Below, one piece after another: positions 46,029 through 56,154 of a DNA stretch of 64,000 nt (positions are counted from its first letter, which is position 1; every line of letters starts with the position of its first letter). Made by a program: the position numbers and the translations under genes. The DNA lies in the NCBI RefSeq assembly GCF_000619885.1, contig NZ_KK211039.1:84670-148669 (forward strand), written 5' to 3'. Source of the stretch: Balneatrix alpica DSM 16621 (GTDB lineage Bacteria > Pseudomonadota > Gammaproteobacteria > Pseudomonadales > Balneatricaceae). Under the pieces are notes generated by a model. The model saw only the letters and a program-made list of their open reading frames with translations, made no database searches and was not told the origin of the DNA.

Positions 46029-47636
46029 TTACATGCGGAACACGCCGAAGCGGGTCTCTTCAATGGGTTTATTCAAGGCAGCGGAGAGAGCCAGGCCCAG
46101 CACTTCACGGCTTTGTGCCGGGTCGATGATGCCGTCATCCCATAGGCGGGCACTGGCATAGTAGGGATGCCCCTGACGTTCGTATTGTTCAATGATGGGG
46201 GCTTTGAACTTGGCTTCGGCATCAGCGGGCCACTTTTGTCCCATCTTCTCCATGTTGTCGCGGCGAACTTGGGCCAGTACGCCAGCGGCCTGTTCGCCTC
46301 CCATTACTGAGATACGGCTGTTGGGCCACATCCACAGGAAGTTAGGGTCAAAGGCACGGCCGCACATGCCGTAGTTACCGGCACCATAACTGCCGCCAAT
46401 GATCAGAGTCAGTTTGGGTACCTTGGCGCAGGAGACCGCCGTCACCATCTTTGCTCCGTGCTTGGCAATCCCTTCGGCTTCGTATTTTTTACCCACCATA
46501 AAGCCGGTAATGTTCTGCAGGAACAGCAGCGGGATCTTGCGCTGGGCACAGAGTTCGATGAAATGGGCGCCTTTTTGCGCCGACTCACTGAACAAGATCC
46601 CATTATTGGCGACGATGCCAACTGGATAGCCATAGAGGCGGGCAAAGCCGGTGACCAGGGTGGCGCCGTAGTATTGTTTGAACTCATCAAACTCGGAGCC
46701 GTCGACGATGCGGGCAATGACTTCACGCACATCGAAGGGTTTGCGCAGGTCGGTGCCGACAATGCCGTACAGTTCGTTGGCATCATAAAGCGGCGCTTTA
46801 ACCGGCTGCACATCCAGGTTCAGGGGTTTGCGTTTGTTTAGGCGGGATACGCACTGACGTGCCAGCTGCAGAGCATGTTCATCATTCTGCGCGTAATGGT
46901 CTGCGACCCCGGAGATTTTGCAGTGTACATCCGCACCCCCCAGCTCTTCGGCACTGACCACCTCACCGGTGGCAGCCCGCACCAGAGGGGGGCCAGCGAG
47001 GAAGATGGTGCCCTGATTGCGGACGATAATGGATTCGTCCGCCATGGCGGGCACATAGGCGCCGCCGGCGGTGCAGAGCCCCATGACCACGGCAATTTGT
47101 GGGATGCCCTTGGCGGACATATTCGCCTGATTAAAGAAGATGCGGCCAAAGTGCTCTTTATCGGGGAAAACTTCATCCTGCTGAGGCAGGTTGGCACCAC
47201 CTGAATCTACTAAATAAATGCAGGGTAGGTGGTTTTGTTCGGCAATGGCCTGGGCGCGCAGGTGTTTTTTCACCGTCAGTGGGTAGTAGGTGCCGCCTTT
47301 GACGGTGGCATCGTTGGCAATAATCATGCACTCAACCCCACTGACGCGACCAATGCCGCAGATCAGGCCAGCAGCTGGGACGTCTTCTTCATAGACGCCA
47401 TGTCCCGCCAATTGGCTGAGCTCTAAAAAGGGAGAGCCATCATCCAACAGATGGTCGATACGATCACGGGGGAGGAGCTTGCCACGTGACAGGTGGCGTT
47501 CCTGGTTGGCGTGGCCGCCACCGAGCTTGATGCGCTCGATCTGCTCATATAGATCATCAACCAGGGCCTGCATGGCCTCGGCATTGGCCAGGAATTCCTG
47601 GGCACGTGGATTGACTTTGGAAGACAGAATCGCCAT
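46029..47636 (-). CDS. liuB: Methylcrotonyl-CoA carboxylase carboxyltransferase subunit
   Basis: Carboxyltransferase (beta) subunit of 535 aa that transfers the biotin-bound carboxyl group to 3-methylcrotonyl-CoA. Family segments are [14 protein letters not shown] [76 protein letters not shown] and [21 protein letters not shown] 47636 is chosen, with Met-Leu extra residues if ATG 47642 were used. It follows liuA after a 121-bp gap that contains two hairpins. Confidence 0.94.
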   Translation of the reverse strand: MAILSSKVNPRAQEFLANAEAMQALVDDLYEQIERIKLGGGHANQERHLSRGKLLPRDRIDHLLDDGSPFLELSQLAGHGVYEEDVPAAGLICGIGRVSGVECMIIANDATVKGGTYYPLTVKKHLRAQAIAEQNHLPCIYLVDSGGANLPQQDEVFPDKEHFGRIFFNQANMSAKGIPQIAVVMGLCTAGGAYVPAMADESIIVRNQGTIFLAGPPLVRAATGEVVSAEELGGADVHCKISGVADHYAQNDEHALQLARQCVSRLNKRKPLNLDVQPVKAPLYDANELYGIVGTDLRKPFDVREVIARIVDGSEFDEFKQYYGATLVTGFARLYGYPVGIVANNGILFSESAQKGAHFIELCAQRKIPLLFLQNITGFMVGKKYEAEGIAKHGAKMVTAVSCAKVPKLTLIIGGSYGAGNYGMCGRAFDPNFLWMWPNSRISVMGGEQAAGVLAQVRRDNMEKMGQKWPADAEAKFKAPIIEQYERQGHPYYASARLWDDGIIDPAQSREVLGLALSAALNKPIEETRFGVFRM

Positions 47637-47675
47637 CAGCAAATCCTTGGGGAGGCCAGTGCCTCCGTGGCTGAG

Positions 47676-47708
47676 TGATGCGCCGGGCAGGCTTGCCTGA
47701 GCGCATCA
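47676..47708. repeat. Compound hairpin between liuA and liuB
   Basis: TGATGCGC pairs with GCGCATCA, and inside it CAGGC pairs with GCCTG. It sits 40 bp upstream of the liuB start and has no U-run. Confidence 0.4.
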
Positions 47709-47728
47709 GCAGGTTATTCGATCTGCTT

Positions 47729-47749
47729 GGCAACCCCTTGGGGGTTGCC
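47729..47749. repeat. Second hairpin between liuA and liuB
   Basis: GGCAACCCC pairs perfectly with GGGGTTGCC around a 3-nt loop, 8 bp past the liuA stop. With no U-tract it is better read as an RNA-stabilising or partial-termination stem inside the operon. Confidence 0.45.
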
Positions 47750-47757
47750 GATTAGCA

Positions 47758-48927
47758 TTATTTGGACTCGTTAAACAATTCGCGACCAATCAACATCCGG
47801 CGAATTTCCGAGGTGCCTGCACCGATTTCATACAACTTGGCATCGCGCAGCAGGCGACCGGTGGGGTATTCGTTGATGTAGCCATTGCCCCCTAATAACT
47901 GGATCGCATCCAGGGCAACCTGGGTGGCTTTTTCCGCGGCGTAAAGAATGGCGCCGGCGGCATCTTTACGGGTGGTTTCACCCCGATCACAGGCTTGCGC
48001 TACGGCATACACATAGGCACGGCAAGCATTCAGCGTGCTGTACATATCGGCGATTTTTCCTTGTACCAACTGGAACTCACCAATTGACTGGCCAAATTGC
48101 TGGCGGTCGTGAATATAGGGCACGACCACATCCATACAGGCCTGCATGATGCCCAGGGGGCCAGCCGCCAGTACGGCGCGTTCGTAGTCGAGGCCACTCA
48201 TCAGCACTTTAACGCCACGGTTGATTTCACCGAGCACGTTCTCAACCGGCACTTCACAGTCTTCAAACACCAGTTCGCAGGTGTTGGAGCCGCGCATGCC
48301 AAGCTTGTCGAGTTTTTGCGCACGGGAGAAACCAGGGAAGTCGCGCTCAACAATAAAGGCAGTAATGCCCTTGGAGCCTGCGTTGATGTCGGTCTTGGCA
48401 TAGATCACATAGACGTGGGCATCAGGGCCGTTGGTGATCCACATCTTGTTGCCATTGAGAATAAACTTGTCACCTTTGCGCTCTGCCCGCAGCTTCATGC
48501 TGACCACATCCGAACCGGCGTTGGGCTCGCTCATGGCCAGGGCGCCGATATATTCACCGCTCACCAGCTTGGGCAGGTACTTGCGCTTTTGTTCTTCATT
48601 ACCGTTTTTGTGGATTTGGTTGACACAGAGGTTGGAGTGGGCGCCGTATGACAGGCCAACGGAGGCGGAGGCACGGCTGATCTCTTCCATGGCCACCACA
48701 TGGGCCAGATAACCCATATTGGCGCCACCGTACTCTTCTGCCACGGTAATGCCCAGCACACCCAGGTCACCAAACTTGCGCCAGAGTTCATTTGGAAACT
48801 GGTTGCTTTCGTCAATGGCGGCAGCGCGGGGCGCAATTTCATCCCGGGCAAAGGCGTTGACCTGCTCGCGGAGCATGTCGATGGTTTCGCCAAGGCCGAA
48901 ATTCAAACTGGTGTAGGTGGAGATCAT
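47758..48927 (-). CDS. liuA: Isovaleryl-CoA dehydrogenase
   Basis: FAD-dependent acyl-CoA dehydrogenase of 389 aa that oxidises isovaleryl-CoA to 3-methylcrotonyl-CoA. Family motifs are [21 protein letters not shown] and [21 protein letters not shown] (FAD and substrate), [23 protein letters not shown] (the Glu region of isovaleryl-type enzymes) and [43 protein letters not shown]. The isovaleryl assignment rests on the operon. It lies 14 bp after liuR. Confidence 0.94.
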   Translation of the reverse strand: MISTYTSLNFGLGETIDMLREQVNAFARDEIAPRAAAIDESNQFPNELWRKFGDLGVLGITVAEEYGGANMGYLAHVVAMEEISRASASVGLSYGAHSNLCVNQIHKNGNEEQKRKYLPKLVSGEYIGALAMSEPNAGSDVVSMKLRAERKGDKFILNGNKMWITNGPDAHVYVIYAKTDINAGSKGITAFIVERDFPGFSRAQKLDKLGMRGSNTCELVFEDCEVPVENVLGEINRGVKVLMSGLDYERAVLAAGPLGIMQACMDVVVPYIHDRQQFGQSIGEFQLVQGKIADMYSTLNACRAYVYAVAQACDRGETTRKDAAGAILYAAEKATQVALDAIQLLGGNGYINEYPTGRLLRDAKLYEIGAGTSEIRRMLIGRELFNESK

Positions 48928-48941
48928 CGGTTTATCCTCGT

Positions 48942-49397
48942 TTATTCTTGTTCATCGGCTTCGGAGTTGGCTTGATCGGCGTAAGTGATGCCTAATTCTT
49001 CAATCACCCGCTCGCGGCCGCCAGGACTCATGGACTCCAGGCAGCGTGCACCGGCATTGCGTAGTTCGGTTTGCACAATGCGTAAATCCTGGAGCTGTTG
49101 TTCGAGATCATTAAGACGCTCATGCACCTTGAGAACCATGGCTTTGAGCTGTTTGTCATTGTTGCTGCTGGAGGCATCGTATAGATCGAAAAGCTCACGG
49201 ATTTCCGCCAGGGAGAAGCCCAGACGCTTACCACGCAGGATCAGCTTGAGGCGAACACGGTCTTGCTTAGAGTAGATGCGGGTTTGGCCGCGTCTAAGAG
49301 GACTGAGCAAGCCTTGATCTTCATAAAAACGGATGCTGCGGGTGGTCACGTCGAACTCTTTAGAGAGCTCGCTGATATTCCAAGTGCTTTTGTTCAT
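48942..49397 (-). CDS. liuR: LiuR-type MerR-family regulator
   Basis: MerR-family regulator of 151 aa. The winged HTH is at the N-terminus: [20 protein letters not shown] then [21 protein letters not shown] coiled-coil dimerisation helix follows (about 75-125). There is no cysteine metal site as in MerR itself, which fits LiuR. As the first gene of the liu operon it should control it from the palindromic sites upstream. ATG 49397 is chosen as the family start; ATG 49409 would add 4 residues. Confidence 0.9.
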   Translation of the reverse strand: MNKSTWNISELSKEFDVTTRSIRFYEDQGLLSPLRRGQTRIYSKQDRVRLKLILRGKRLGFSLAEIRELFDLYDASSSNNDKQLKAMVLKVHERLNDLEQQLQDLRIVQTELRNAGARCLESMSPGGRERVIEELGITYADQANSEADEQE

Positions 49398-49435
49398 ACC
49401 GATGCCCATGCTTTTTCAGGCAAAATTAAACCAAG

Positions 49436-49451
49436 TTTACGTAAACGTAAA
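49436..49451. promoter_or_regulatory. LiuR-like operator 1 (liuR promoter)
   Basis: TTTACGTAAACGTAAA, 38 bp before the liuR ATG. It shares the core ACGTAAACGT with the site at 49520-49535. Confidence 0.6.
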
Positions 49452-49519
49452 GTGCTAACTGTGATGATCGCTTTGTACCTTGGTCGAAGCCTGGGGGCGA
49501 CAGGCGGAAATACCAAGAG

Positions 49520-49535
49520 TTGACGTTTACGTTAT
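49520..49535. promoter_or_regulatory. LiuR-like operator 2 (upstream of liuR)
   Basis: TTGACGTTTACGTTAT. Its complement matches operator 1 at 13 of 16 positions. The centres are 84 bp apart, eight helical turns. Confidence 0.5.
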
Positions 49536-49626
49536 TTTGGATTGACGCTCTAGGAAGATATGGAAGGGAAAATGGCCGCTATATAAATACGCTATCTAAT
49601 GTAACCACTGCCTAGCGTCGCTAGGA

Positions 49627-50964
49627 TTAGTGCTCGGCGGTCATCGCTAAGACAGCCTGATTCCGCCCCTGTTGTTTGGCTTGATAAAGTGCCCGATCGG
49701 CCGCCTGTTGCATGCTCTCAAAATCATTATGTTGCTCTTGGCTAGAGGCAACACCAATGCTGAGGCTGATAGGGTAAGGACCTGAGCTGAGTTGTAAGGG
49801 ATGTTGATGCAGGTAGTGGCAGAGTTGTTGCGCCGCTTGTAGTGCCTGCTGAGCGTTGTTATGGCCAAGCAAGATACCAAATTCTTCTCCCCCTAAACGT
49901 CCCAGTACGTCCTCTTTACGCAGTCGCTGTTGCAGCATTTGGCTAATTTGCTGCAGAGCGCGGTCTCCTTCCGGGTGGCCATAGGTGTCGTTAATTCTTT
50001 TGAAGTAATCAATATCCAGCATCAGAAAGGCAAAGGGGTGCTGGTAACGTTGCCATTCCGCATAACGTTGTTCTGCACGCTGTAAAAAAGCACGGCGATT
50101 AAACACTCCTGTGAGTTCATCGACCGTGGCTAGCTTTTCCATCTGCCGCAGTGCCTGCTCCAGTGCCTGGGTGCGCTCTTGCACCCGCTGTTCCAGTACT
50201 TGATTGAGTTGCAGCAGGTTCTGCTGTGCTTGCTGACGTAGATGAAAGTGGTGCTGGGCTTTACGCAACAAAGACTCTGTCACCTTGGCAAGGCTTTGGA
50301 TTTCATCTTGATGGGGGTACTGGGGGGCAGGTTGATGCCAGTGCTCCGGGTGCTCCGGGTCAAGGCGGTGTAACCAGCGAATATGCTGTAGCAGGGGGCG
50401 GGTGCCAGTATGAAAAAACAACGCCAATAAAGCGATTGCTAATAGCATGGCCTTGAGCAGGCTCATGACCACAAGGGTCAGAATGCGGATGCTGAGCTCT
50501 TTAGTAGCGAGATAGGGGTCGACCAGCAGACTGAGTTGGCCAATGACCTGTTCGGCTTTCATTGGTGAATAGAGGGGGATGTCTAGCCGATAAGGCTCAC
50601 CGAGCAGGTAGGGCATCCACTGGGGCCACTGCTGGTAAAGCGGTAGCTCCTGCTGTTGATTCAACACTAAGCCATTGTGTGTGCTGAGGTAAGCGCTGCT
50701 GATTAAAGGGTGGCTGACCACTCCCTCTATAACGGCTTGGGCGAGAGGCTCGTTTAGCGTCCAGAGTGCTTGGCTAGCAGAGGAGCTGGCCCCAACGGTG
50801 AGGTTGTATAACTCCTTATCCTGTCGTTGACGCTGATAGTTTAAATCGAGGCTGATCTGGCCAAGCGCCATAACTACGCCAAGCAATACCGCGATTAGCA
50901 AGGTCATGCGAGTCTGGCGTAAAGCCAGATTGGAACTAAGCAGGGTGCGCATGCTAGGAGGCAT
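49627..50964 (-). CDS. Membrane diguanylate cyclase (GGDEF)
   Basis: Makes c-di-GMP; 445 aa. An N-terminal membrane helix (about 20-42), a periplasmic part (about 43-155) and a second helix (about 158-183) are followed by a HAMP-like and coiled-coil linker (about 184-275) and a GGDEF domain (about 280-440). The active motif is GGEEF at 358-362, with an RxxD inhibitory site RKED at 349-352. It starts 5 bp after the stop of a periplasmic binding protein gene, so the pair should be a sensor in which the binding protein reports to the periplasmic domain. Confidence 0.9.
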   Translation of the reverse strand: MPPSMRTLLSSNLALRQTRMTLLIAVLLGVVMALGQISLDLNYQRQRQDKELYNLTVGASSSASQALWTLNEPLAQAVIEGVVSHPLISSAYLSTHNGLVLNQQQELPLYQQWPQWMPYLLGEPYRLDIPLYSPMKAEQVIGQLSLLVDPYLATKELSIRILTLVVMSLLKAMLLAIALLALFFHTGTRPLLQHIRWLHRLDPEHPEHWHQPAPQYPHQDEIQSLAKVTESLLRKAQHHFHLRQQAQQNLLQLNQVLEQRVQERTQALEQALRQMEKLATVDELTGVFNRRAFLQRAEQRYAEWQRYQHPFAFLMLDIDYFKRINDTYGHPEGDRALQQISQMLQQRLRKEDVLGRLGGEEFGILLGHNNAQQALQAAQQLCHYLHQHPLQLSSGPYPISLSIGVASSQEQHNDFESMQQAADRALYQAKQQGRNQAVLAMTAEH

Positions 50965-50969
50965 CGTCT

Positions 50970-52082
50970 TTAACGTCGGGCAGCGGCCAACAGCTTGGGC
51001 AGGCTGAAGTCGTAATGGCTGATCTCTGGATGCAGCGCGCGGCTAAAGCGACTGAAACTAATCTTCTGCCAATCGCGCTCAGCAAAGGTGGCTAAAAAGT
51101 CGCCGACGTTGTCCTGGTCAATGGCGGTCATAGCAAAGCCTTGGTGGGGAGAGGGGGTAGCAAAGTCAGCTCCATGTAGATAGTCATAGAGTAAAACCAT
51201 GCTCCACCCGCCGGCGAGAAAGTGGCCACCATGGGTAAGTGTCATTTTACCTTGCTGTACCGCTTCCAGTGCAGGGCGGGACCAGTTTAGCCCGCACACT
51301 TTGACTTGCTTGCCTGGTTGAATGTCGGCTTCTTCCAAGGCCTTGATCGCTCCCAGCGCAATATCGTCATTGGCGGCCCAAATGGCACCAAGAGGTTGTT
51401 TGTCGATCAGCCAAAGACGGGTCAGGTTGTAGGCCTGCTCGAAAGACCACTGGGCGGTTAAACGTCGTTGTTCAACTAAGTCCGGATGATGACCAATGGC
51501 ATCATCCAATCCCTCTAAACGTTGTAGCGAGGCAGGGGTTAAATAGTCGCCAGCCAGGCTCAGTAAGGCGAGGGGGTGTTTGCTTTGATGGGGGGGCAGG
51601 TTTGCCAGCAGTGAGTGGGCCATCTCGTATCCCGCTCGGCGGTTATCGGGCGTGAGGCTGCCCAGCCAATGGGGAAGCTGTTGGCGTGCCTCTCCCACCA
51701 TCTGGATTTGTTCCGCAGTTAAATTATTCAGGAGTAGAAAGGTTTTAATGCCACGTTGATTGGCGGCGGCGACCAGTTCGGCAGCCTGCTGATGCTCATT
51801 GACTAAAATTAGAATGTCCGGTGGTTCATTCGCTTGAATGACGCGGTTGGCATGTTCCAGCATGGTGGGCCATTCGCGGTTGCTAGAATGAATGGTCAAA
51901 GCAAAGCCTAGTTGTTCGGCCGCGGCTTGCATGGTGTCGCTCACATCTTTCCAGAAGCCCTTCTCACGATGGCCGGGGTTGATAAAGGTGATGCGGGTGT
52001 CAGCAGGGTGGTGGGCGAAACCGAGCAGGGGCCAGCATAGCAACAGGCTGAGTAAAAAACGAAGTAAGTGGGAGTTCAACAT
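50970..52082 (-). CDS. Periplasmic sugar-type binding protein
   Basis: A 370-aa periplasmic binding protein of the LacI/RbsB-like type (Peripla_BP_4). A signal peptide MLNSHLLRFLLSLLLCWPLL ends near GFA-HH. The fold signature includes TRITFINPGHREKGFWKDVSD, ANEPPDILILVNEHQQAAEL, LGAIWAANDDIALGAIKALEEA and the C-terminal GFAMTAIDQDN. There is no permease or ATPase gene near, but a GGDEF gene follows 5 bp later. That suggests sensing rather than transport. The ligand is unknown. Confidence 0.85.
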   Translation of the reverse strand: MLNSHLLRFLLSLLLCWPLLGFAHHPADTRITFINPGHREKGFWKDVSDTMQAAAEQLGFALTIHSSNREWPTMLEHANRVIQANEPPDILILVNEHQQAAELVAAANQRGIKTFLLLNNLTAEQIQMVGEARQQLPHWLGSLTPDNRRAGYEMAHSLLANLPPHQSKHPLALLSLAGDYLTPASLQRLEGLDDAIGHHPDLVEQRRLTAQWSFEQAYNLTRLWLIDKQPLGAIWAANDDIALGAIKALEEADIQPGKQVKVCGLNWSRPALEAVQQGKMTLTHGGHFLAGGWSMVLLYDYLHGADFATPSPHQGFAMTAIDQDNVGDFLATFAERDWQKISFSRFSRALHPEISHYDFSLPKLLAAARR

Positions 52083-52246
52083 CTTTTCGCCAGTACAACT
52101 TGCTAAGCGGGTTCAGGCTATATCTGCAGTTTGAGTCAGCCAGGAACAAGCTTGCCAGGGTAAAGCAGTTTGTGCTGTAAAGAAGTGTGAAAGTCGTGTC
52201 ATCCCTTAGTCGTAGGGCTGTTCTGATCGGGTTCGCAAGGGTAAAG

Positions 52247-52262
52247 TTGACGTTTGCGTAAA
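52247..52262. promoter_or_regulatory. LiuR-like operator 3 (thiolase promoter)
   Basis: TTGACGTTTGCGTAAA, 45 bp before the thiolase ATG. It differs from the complement of operator 1 at only three positions. TTGACG inside it may also serve as a -35 element. Confidence 0.6.
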
Positions 52263-52307
52263 GGTTATTTTGTGCTAATTTGGCGCCATTGATACGGAGG
52301 AAATCCT

Positions 52308-53492
52308 ATGACGACTGAATCTGTTGTTATTTTGGCAGGCGCCCGTACTCCTATGGGTGGTTTTCAAGGCAGCCTGAGTAGCCTGACGACCCCGCAACTG
52401 GGCAGTGTGGCCATTGCTGCTGCATTGCAGCGTGCGGGTGTGCAAGGACAGCAAGTAGACGAAGTGATCATGGGCTGCGTATTGCCGGCCGGCCTTGGCC
52501 AGGCACCTGCACGTCAGGCTTCCCGCGCGGCGGGTATTCCGGATGCGGTAGGCTGCACCACCATTAATAAAATGTGTGGTTCCGGCATGAAGGCGGTGAT
52601 GATGGCCGCTGATCAAATTAAAGCCGGTGAGGCGACCCTGATGGTAGCAGGGGGAATGGAGTCGATGAGCAATGCACCCTACCTGCTGCCCAAGGCGCGG
52701 GCGGGGATGCGCATGGGACATCAGCAAGTGATTGATTCCATGTTCTTTGATGGCCTGGAAGACGCCTATGAAGGCGGATTGATGGGGGTATTTGCCCAGC
52801 AAACCGCGGATAAATTTGGCTTCACTCGCGAGCAGATGGATGATTTTGCCATCGAATCCCTCACCCGTGCCCAGCAAGCGATTAAAACGGGCGTGCTCAA
52901 AGCAGAGATTGTGCCGGTGAGCATCAATACCCGTCAGGGTGAAGTGCAGGTAGAGGAGGATGAGCAGCCTCTTAAGGCCAATCTGGAAAAAATCCGTACC
53001 CTTAAGCCTGCTTTTGCCAAAGATGGCAGTGTTACGGCGGCCAACTCCAGTTCGATTTCCGATGGTGCCTCTGCATTGGTGCTGATGAGTGAGTCAGCAG
53101 CAAAGGCGCAAGGTTTGAGTGCGCAGGCTCGTATTGTTGGGCATAGCACCCATGCTCAGTTACCCGCAGAGTTCACCCTGGCACCGATTGGTGCGATCGA
53201 AAAGCTGCTGAAAAAAATAGGCTGGAGTAAGGAAGAGGTTGATCTGTTTGAAATCAACGAAGCCTTTGCCGTCGTCACCATGGTAGCGGTACGTGAGCTG
53301 GGGCTGGATCCGGCCAAGGTCAATATTTATGGCGGTGCCTGTGCCCAGGGCCATCCCATAGGCTCAACCGGTTCACGCATTCTGGTTACCCTGATCAATG
53401 CCTTACGCCAGCAGGGTAAAAAGCGCGGTGTAGCGGCGCTTTGTATTGGCGGCGGGGAAGCTACCGCTGTTGCTATTGAGTTGGTTGATTAA
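52308..53492 (+). CDS. Acetyl-CoA C-acetyltransferase (thiolase)
   Basis: Thiolase of 394 aa that splits acetoacetyl-CoA into two acetyl-CoA (or the reverse). Catalytic Cys90 lies in INKMCGSGMKAVM, His349 in AQGHPIGSTG and Cys379 in ALCIGGG. INEAFAVV is also present. The size and motifs fit AtoB/PhaA-type enzymes. A LiuR-like operator lies in the upstream region, and the liu operon with its acetoacetyl-CoA synthetase is 3 kb away on the other strand, so it probably completes leucine breakdown. Confidence 0.93.
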   Translation: MTTESVVILAGARTPMGGFQGSLSSLTTPQLGSVAIAAALQRAGVQGQQVDEVIMGCVLPAGLGQAPARQASRAAGIPDAVGCTTINKMCGSGMKAVMMAADQIKAGEATLMVAGGMESMSNAPYLLPKARAGMRMGHQQVIDSMFFDGLEDAYEGGLMGVFAQQTADKFGFTREQMDDFAIESLTRAQQAIKTGVLKAEIVPVSINTRQGEVQVEEDEQPLKANLEKIRTLKPAFAKDGSVTAANSSSISDGASALVLMSESAAKAQGLSAQARIVGHSTHAQLPAEFTLAPIGAIEKLLKKIGWSKEEVDLFEINEAFAVVTMVAVRELGLDPAKVNIYGGACAQGHPIGSTGSRILVTLINALRQQGKKRGVAALCIGGGEATAVAIELVD

Positions 53493-53512
53493 TGAGCAGT
53501 TCTGGCAATTTT

Positions 53513-53536
53513 GTCTAGGAGGTGCGCCTCCTAGAC
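53513..53536. terminator. Perfect hairpin between thiolase and AraC gene
   Basis: GTCTAGGAGG pairs exactly with CCTCCTAGAC around TGCG, between two convergent genes. There is no U-run on either side; a bidirectional 3'-end stem is the likeliest role. Confidence 0.5.
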
Positions 53537-53537
53537 C

Positions 53538-54419
53538 CTAGCCATGGGTTAGTTTGCGATAGGCGCTGGGGGCCATGCCCATCACCTTCTTAAATAAGCG
53601 GGAAAAGTAATAGGCATCTTCGTACCCCAGCGCCTGACTGATTTCATTGATGGGGTGTTGGCTGATATCCATCAGGTAACAGGCTCGCTCAATCTTCAAA
53701 TGAATAAAGTGTTTGATGGGAGTGGTGCCGGTCAATTCGCGGTACTTCTTCAAAAAGTGAAATTTAGATAGCCCCACGCTGGCTGCCAGGGTGTCGAGAT
53801 CTAGCTGTTCATGCACCTTCTCCAGCATTAAAGCGTGCACCTGGGCCAGATCCAGGCTGGGCTGTTCCGCCAGGCGCAGCTGATGTTGCAGTAACGCGAT
53901 ATAACTCAGCATCTGCTTAAGCAGATTGGAGGCGTGGATAAAGGCCAAGCGGTGGAAGCCGGTTTGTCGCACTTGCAGCAGGGTATCGAAATCCTGGATT
54001 AGTTTGGGGTGCAGCCCCAGGCGCAGCAGGTAGTGATCACCACTAAAGCCCATCTGCTCAAGAAAGAGCGGGCTCATATGGCCATCAAAGTGAGTCCAGT
54101 AAATGCTCCAGGGTTGTTGTTGGCAGGCCTGATAGCTGTGGCGCACCCCCTTGGGGAGCAGGACCAGATCCCCCGCCTGAATGCGTCGGCGCTGGCCGCC
54201 TAATTCCAGCCAGCCGGCACCCTGGGTGCAGTAGATCAGCAGGTAGTCATCGTGACGCTGGCGCTGCATCTGATGCCCCTGGGCCTGTTGATAGTGGCCT
54301 AGGCTCAATGGATAGAGCCCTCGGGTGAGGGGATCACTACTCAGGGTGTCCACCAAGGGCGCGGGCAAGACCACCCGTACCGAGTGAGGGGGAAGGGGCC
54401 AGTCTGAGGGTCTGCTCAT
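53538..54419 (-). CDS. mmsR: AraC-family regulator, MmsR-like
   Basis: A 293-aa AraC/XylS regulator. An N-terminal cupin-like sensor (about 20-165) is followed by the two-helix-turn-helix domain at the C-terminus (about 190-290): LDTLAASVGLSKFHFLKKYR and INEISQALGYEDAYYFSRLF then KKVMGMAPSAYRKL. It is divergent from mmsA across 153 bp, the arrangement of mmsR in Pseudomonas, where it activates the valine genes. The inducer should be a valine catabolite, by analogy only. Confidence 0.85.
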   Translation of the reverse strand: MSRPSDWPLPPHSVRVVLPAPLVDTLSSDPLTRGLYPLSLGHYQQAQGHQMQRQRHDDYLLIYCTQGAGWLELGGQRRRIQAGDLVLLPKGVRHSYQACQQQPWSIYWTHFDGHMSPLFLEQMGFSGDHYLLRLGLHPKLIQDFDTLLQVRQTGFHRLAFIHASNLLKQMLSYIALLQHQLRLAEQPSLDLAQVHALMLEKVHEQLDLDTLAASVGLSKFHFLKKYRELTGTTPIKHFIHLKIERACYLMDISQHPINEISQALGYEDAYYFSRLFKKVMGMAPSAYRKLTHG

Positions 54420-54572
54420 GACTTATACCTTAGGCTAAATGGCTGGCGGAAATGACAATATAGTCCATCATTAAGGCAATTTGATCAATCCAAGCCGAGC
54501 CTCGGGCATGCTTTAATCGGCTCAAGAGGTCAGCGAAAGGCTGGCACCGAACAACAACAAATAGGTGAAGTT

Positions 54573-56069
54573 ATGACTCAGCAAGTGCCTTTATTTATCA
54601 ATGGCGAATTCTGCCAGAGCCGTTCTGAGCAATGGATTCCTGTGACTGACCCCGCCACCCAGGACGTGATCTGCGAAGTGCCCTGCGCCACCGCCGATGA
54701 AATGGAAGCGGCGATTGCTAGCGCCAAAGAAGCTTTCAAAACTTGGAAGGAAGTGCCTGTATCTGAGCGTGCCCGCTTAATGATGCGCTACCAGGCCTTG
54801 CTGAAAGAGCATCAGGAAGAGATTGCTGAGATCCTGGCCAAAGAGACGGGTAAAACCTTTGAAGATGCCAAAGGCGATGTCTGGCGCGGGATTGAAGTCG
54901 TCGAACAGGCGGCCAACGTTCCCTCTTTGATGATGGGTGAAACCGTTGAAAACGTGGCCCGTGCCATCGACACCTATTCCTATATTCAGCCGCTGGGGGT
55001 ATGCGTAGGGATCACCCCCTTTAACTTCCCGGCGATGATTCCGCTGTGGATGTTCCCGATGGCGATTGCCTGCGGTAACACCTTTATTCTCAAACCCTCC
55101 GAGCAGGACCCCCTGACCCCCACCCGTTTGGCTGAGCTGTTTGTTGAGGCCGGTGCGCCCAAGGGCGTGTTGCAGGTAGTGCACGGTGGCAAGGATCAGG
55201 TTAACACCCTGTTGACTCACCCTGAAATCAAAGCCATTTCCTTTGTTGGCTCAGTAGCAGTAGGTCAGCACGTCTATAAGACCGGTACCGATCACATGAA
55301 GCGGGTGCAGTCCTTCGCGGGTGCGAAGAACCACATGGTGATCATGCCTGATGCCAACAAGCAGCAAGTCATCAATAACCTGGTGGGCGCTTCCGTTGGT
55401 GCGGCAGGTCAGCGTTGCATGGCGATTTCCGTGGCGGTCTTTGTCGGCGCTGCGAAAGAGTGGATTCCTGAACTGAAAGAAGCCATGGCCGGTGTACGTC
55501 CTGGCGCCTGGAATGATGCCTCCGCCGGTTATGGCCCGCAGATTAGCCCCCAGGCCAAGGCGCGTATTCTCAGCCTGATTGAACAGGGCAAACAGGAAGG
55601 CGCCGAGTGCCTGCTGGATGGCTCTAACTGCCAGGTAGAAGGTTACCCGAACGGTAACTGGGTAGGCCCCACCCTGTTCACCAAGGTCAAGCCTGAGATG
55701 ACCATTTACAAAGAAGAAATCTTTGGCCCGGTTTTGTCCTGTGTTGAGGCGGATTCGTTGGAAGAAGCCATTGGCTTAATCAATGCCAGCCCCTATGGCA
55801 ACGGCACCTCCATCTTCACTGCCAGCGGTGCTGCGGCGCGTAAATTCCAGCATGAGATCGAAGTCGGTCAGGTGGGCATCAACATTCCTATCCCTGTGCC
55901 CCTGCCTTTCTTCTCCTTCACCGGTTGGAAGGGCTCCTTCTACGGCGATCAGCATGCTTATGGCAAGCAAGCGGTACGTTTCTATACCGAAACCAAAACC
56001 ATTACCGCCCGTTGGTTTGACTCTGACATCCCCGCGGGTGGCGTCAATATGACTATCAACCTGCGTTAA
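54573..56069 (+). CDS. mmsA: Methylmalonate-semialdehyde dehydrogenase (CoA-acylating)
   Basis: Converts methylmalonate semialdehyde to propionyl-CoA with NAD+ and CoA; 498 aa. Nucleophile Cys282 is in [12 protein letters not shown], and the sequence lacks the usual catalytic Glu base, as in CoA-acylating members. [20 protein letters not shown] and [20 protein letters not shown] are typical. It is the first gene of the valine cluster, with its promoter in the 153-bp gap shared with mmsR. Confidence 0.94.
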   Translation: MTQQVPLFINGEFCQSRSEQWIPVTDPATQDVICEVPCATADEMEAAIASAKEAFKTWKEVPVSERARLMMRYQALLKEHQEEIAEILAKETGKTFEDAKGDVWRGIEVVEQAANVPSLMMGETVENVARAIDTYSYIQPLGVCVGITPFNFPAMIPLWMFPMAIACGNTFILKPSEQDPLTPTRLAELFVEAGAPKGVLQVVHGGKDQVNTLLTHPEIKAISFVGSVAVGQHVYKTGTDHMKRVQSFAGAKNHMVIMPDANKQQVINNLVGASVGAAGQRCMAISVAVFVGAAKEWIPELKEAMAGVRPGAWNDASAGYGPQISPQAKARILSLIEQGKQEGAECLLDGSNCQVEGYPNGNWVGPTLFTKVKPEMTIYKEEIFGPVLSCVEADSLEEAIGLINASPYGNGTSIFTASGAAARKFQHEIEVGQVGINIPIPVPLPFFSFTGWKGSFYGDQHAYGKQAVRFYTETKTITARWFDSDIPAGGVNMTINLR

Positions 56070-56154
56070 CCCGCAGTCAGGAAAAGGTGCCCAGGGATGG
56101 GCGTGAGCTCGCAGCATAAGCGGGTACAACATAAAAAATCAGTCGAGAAGCGCT

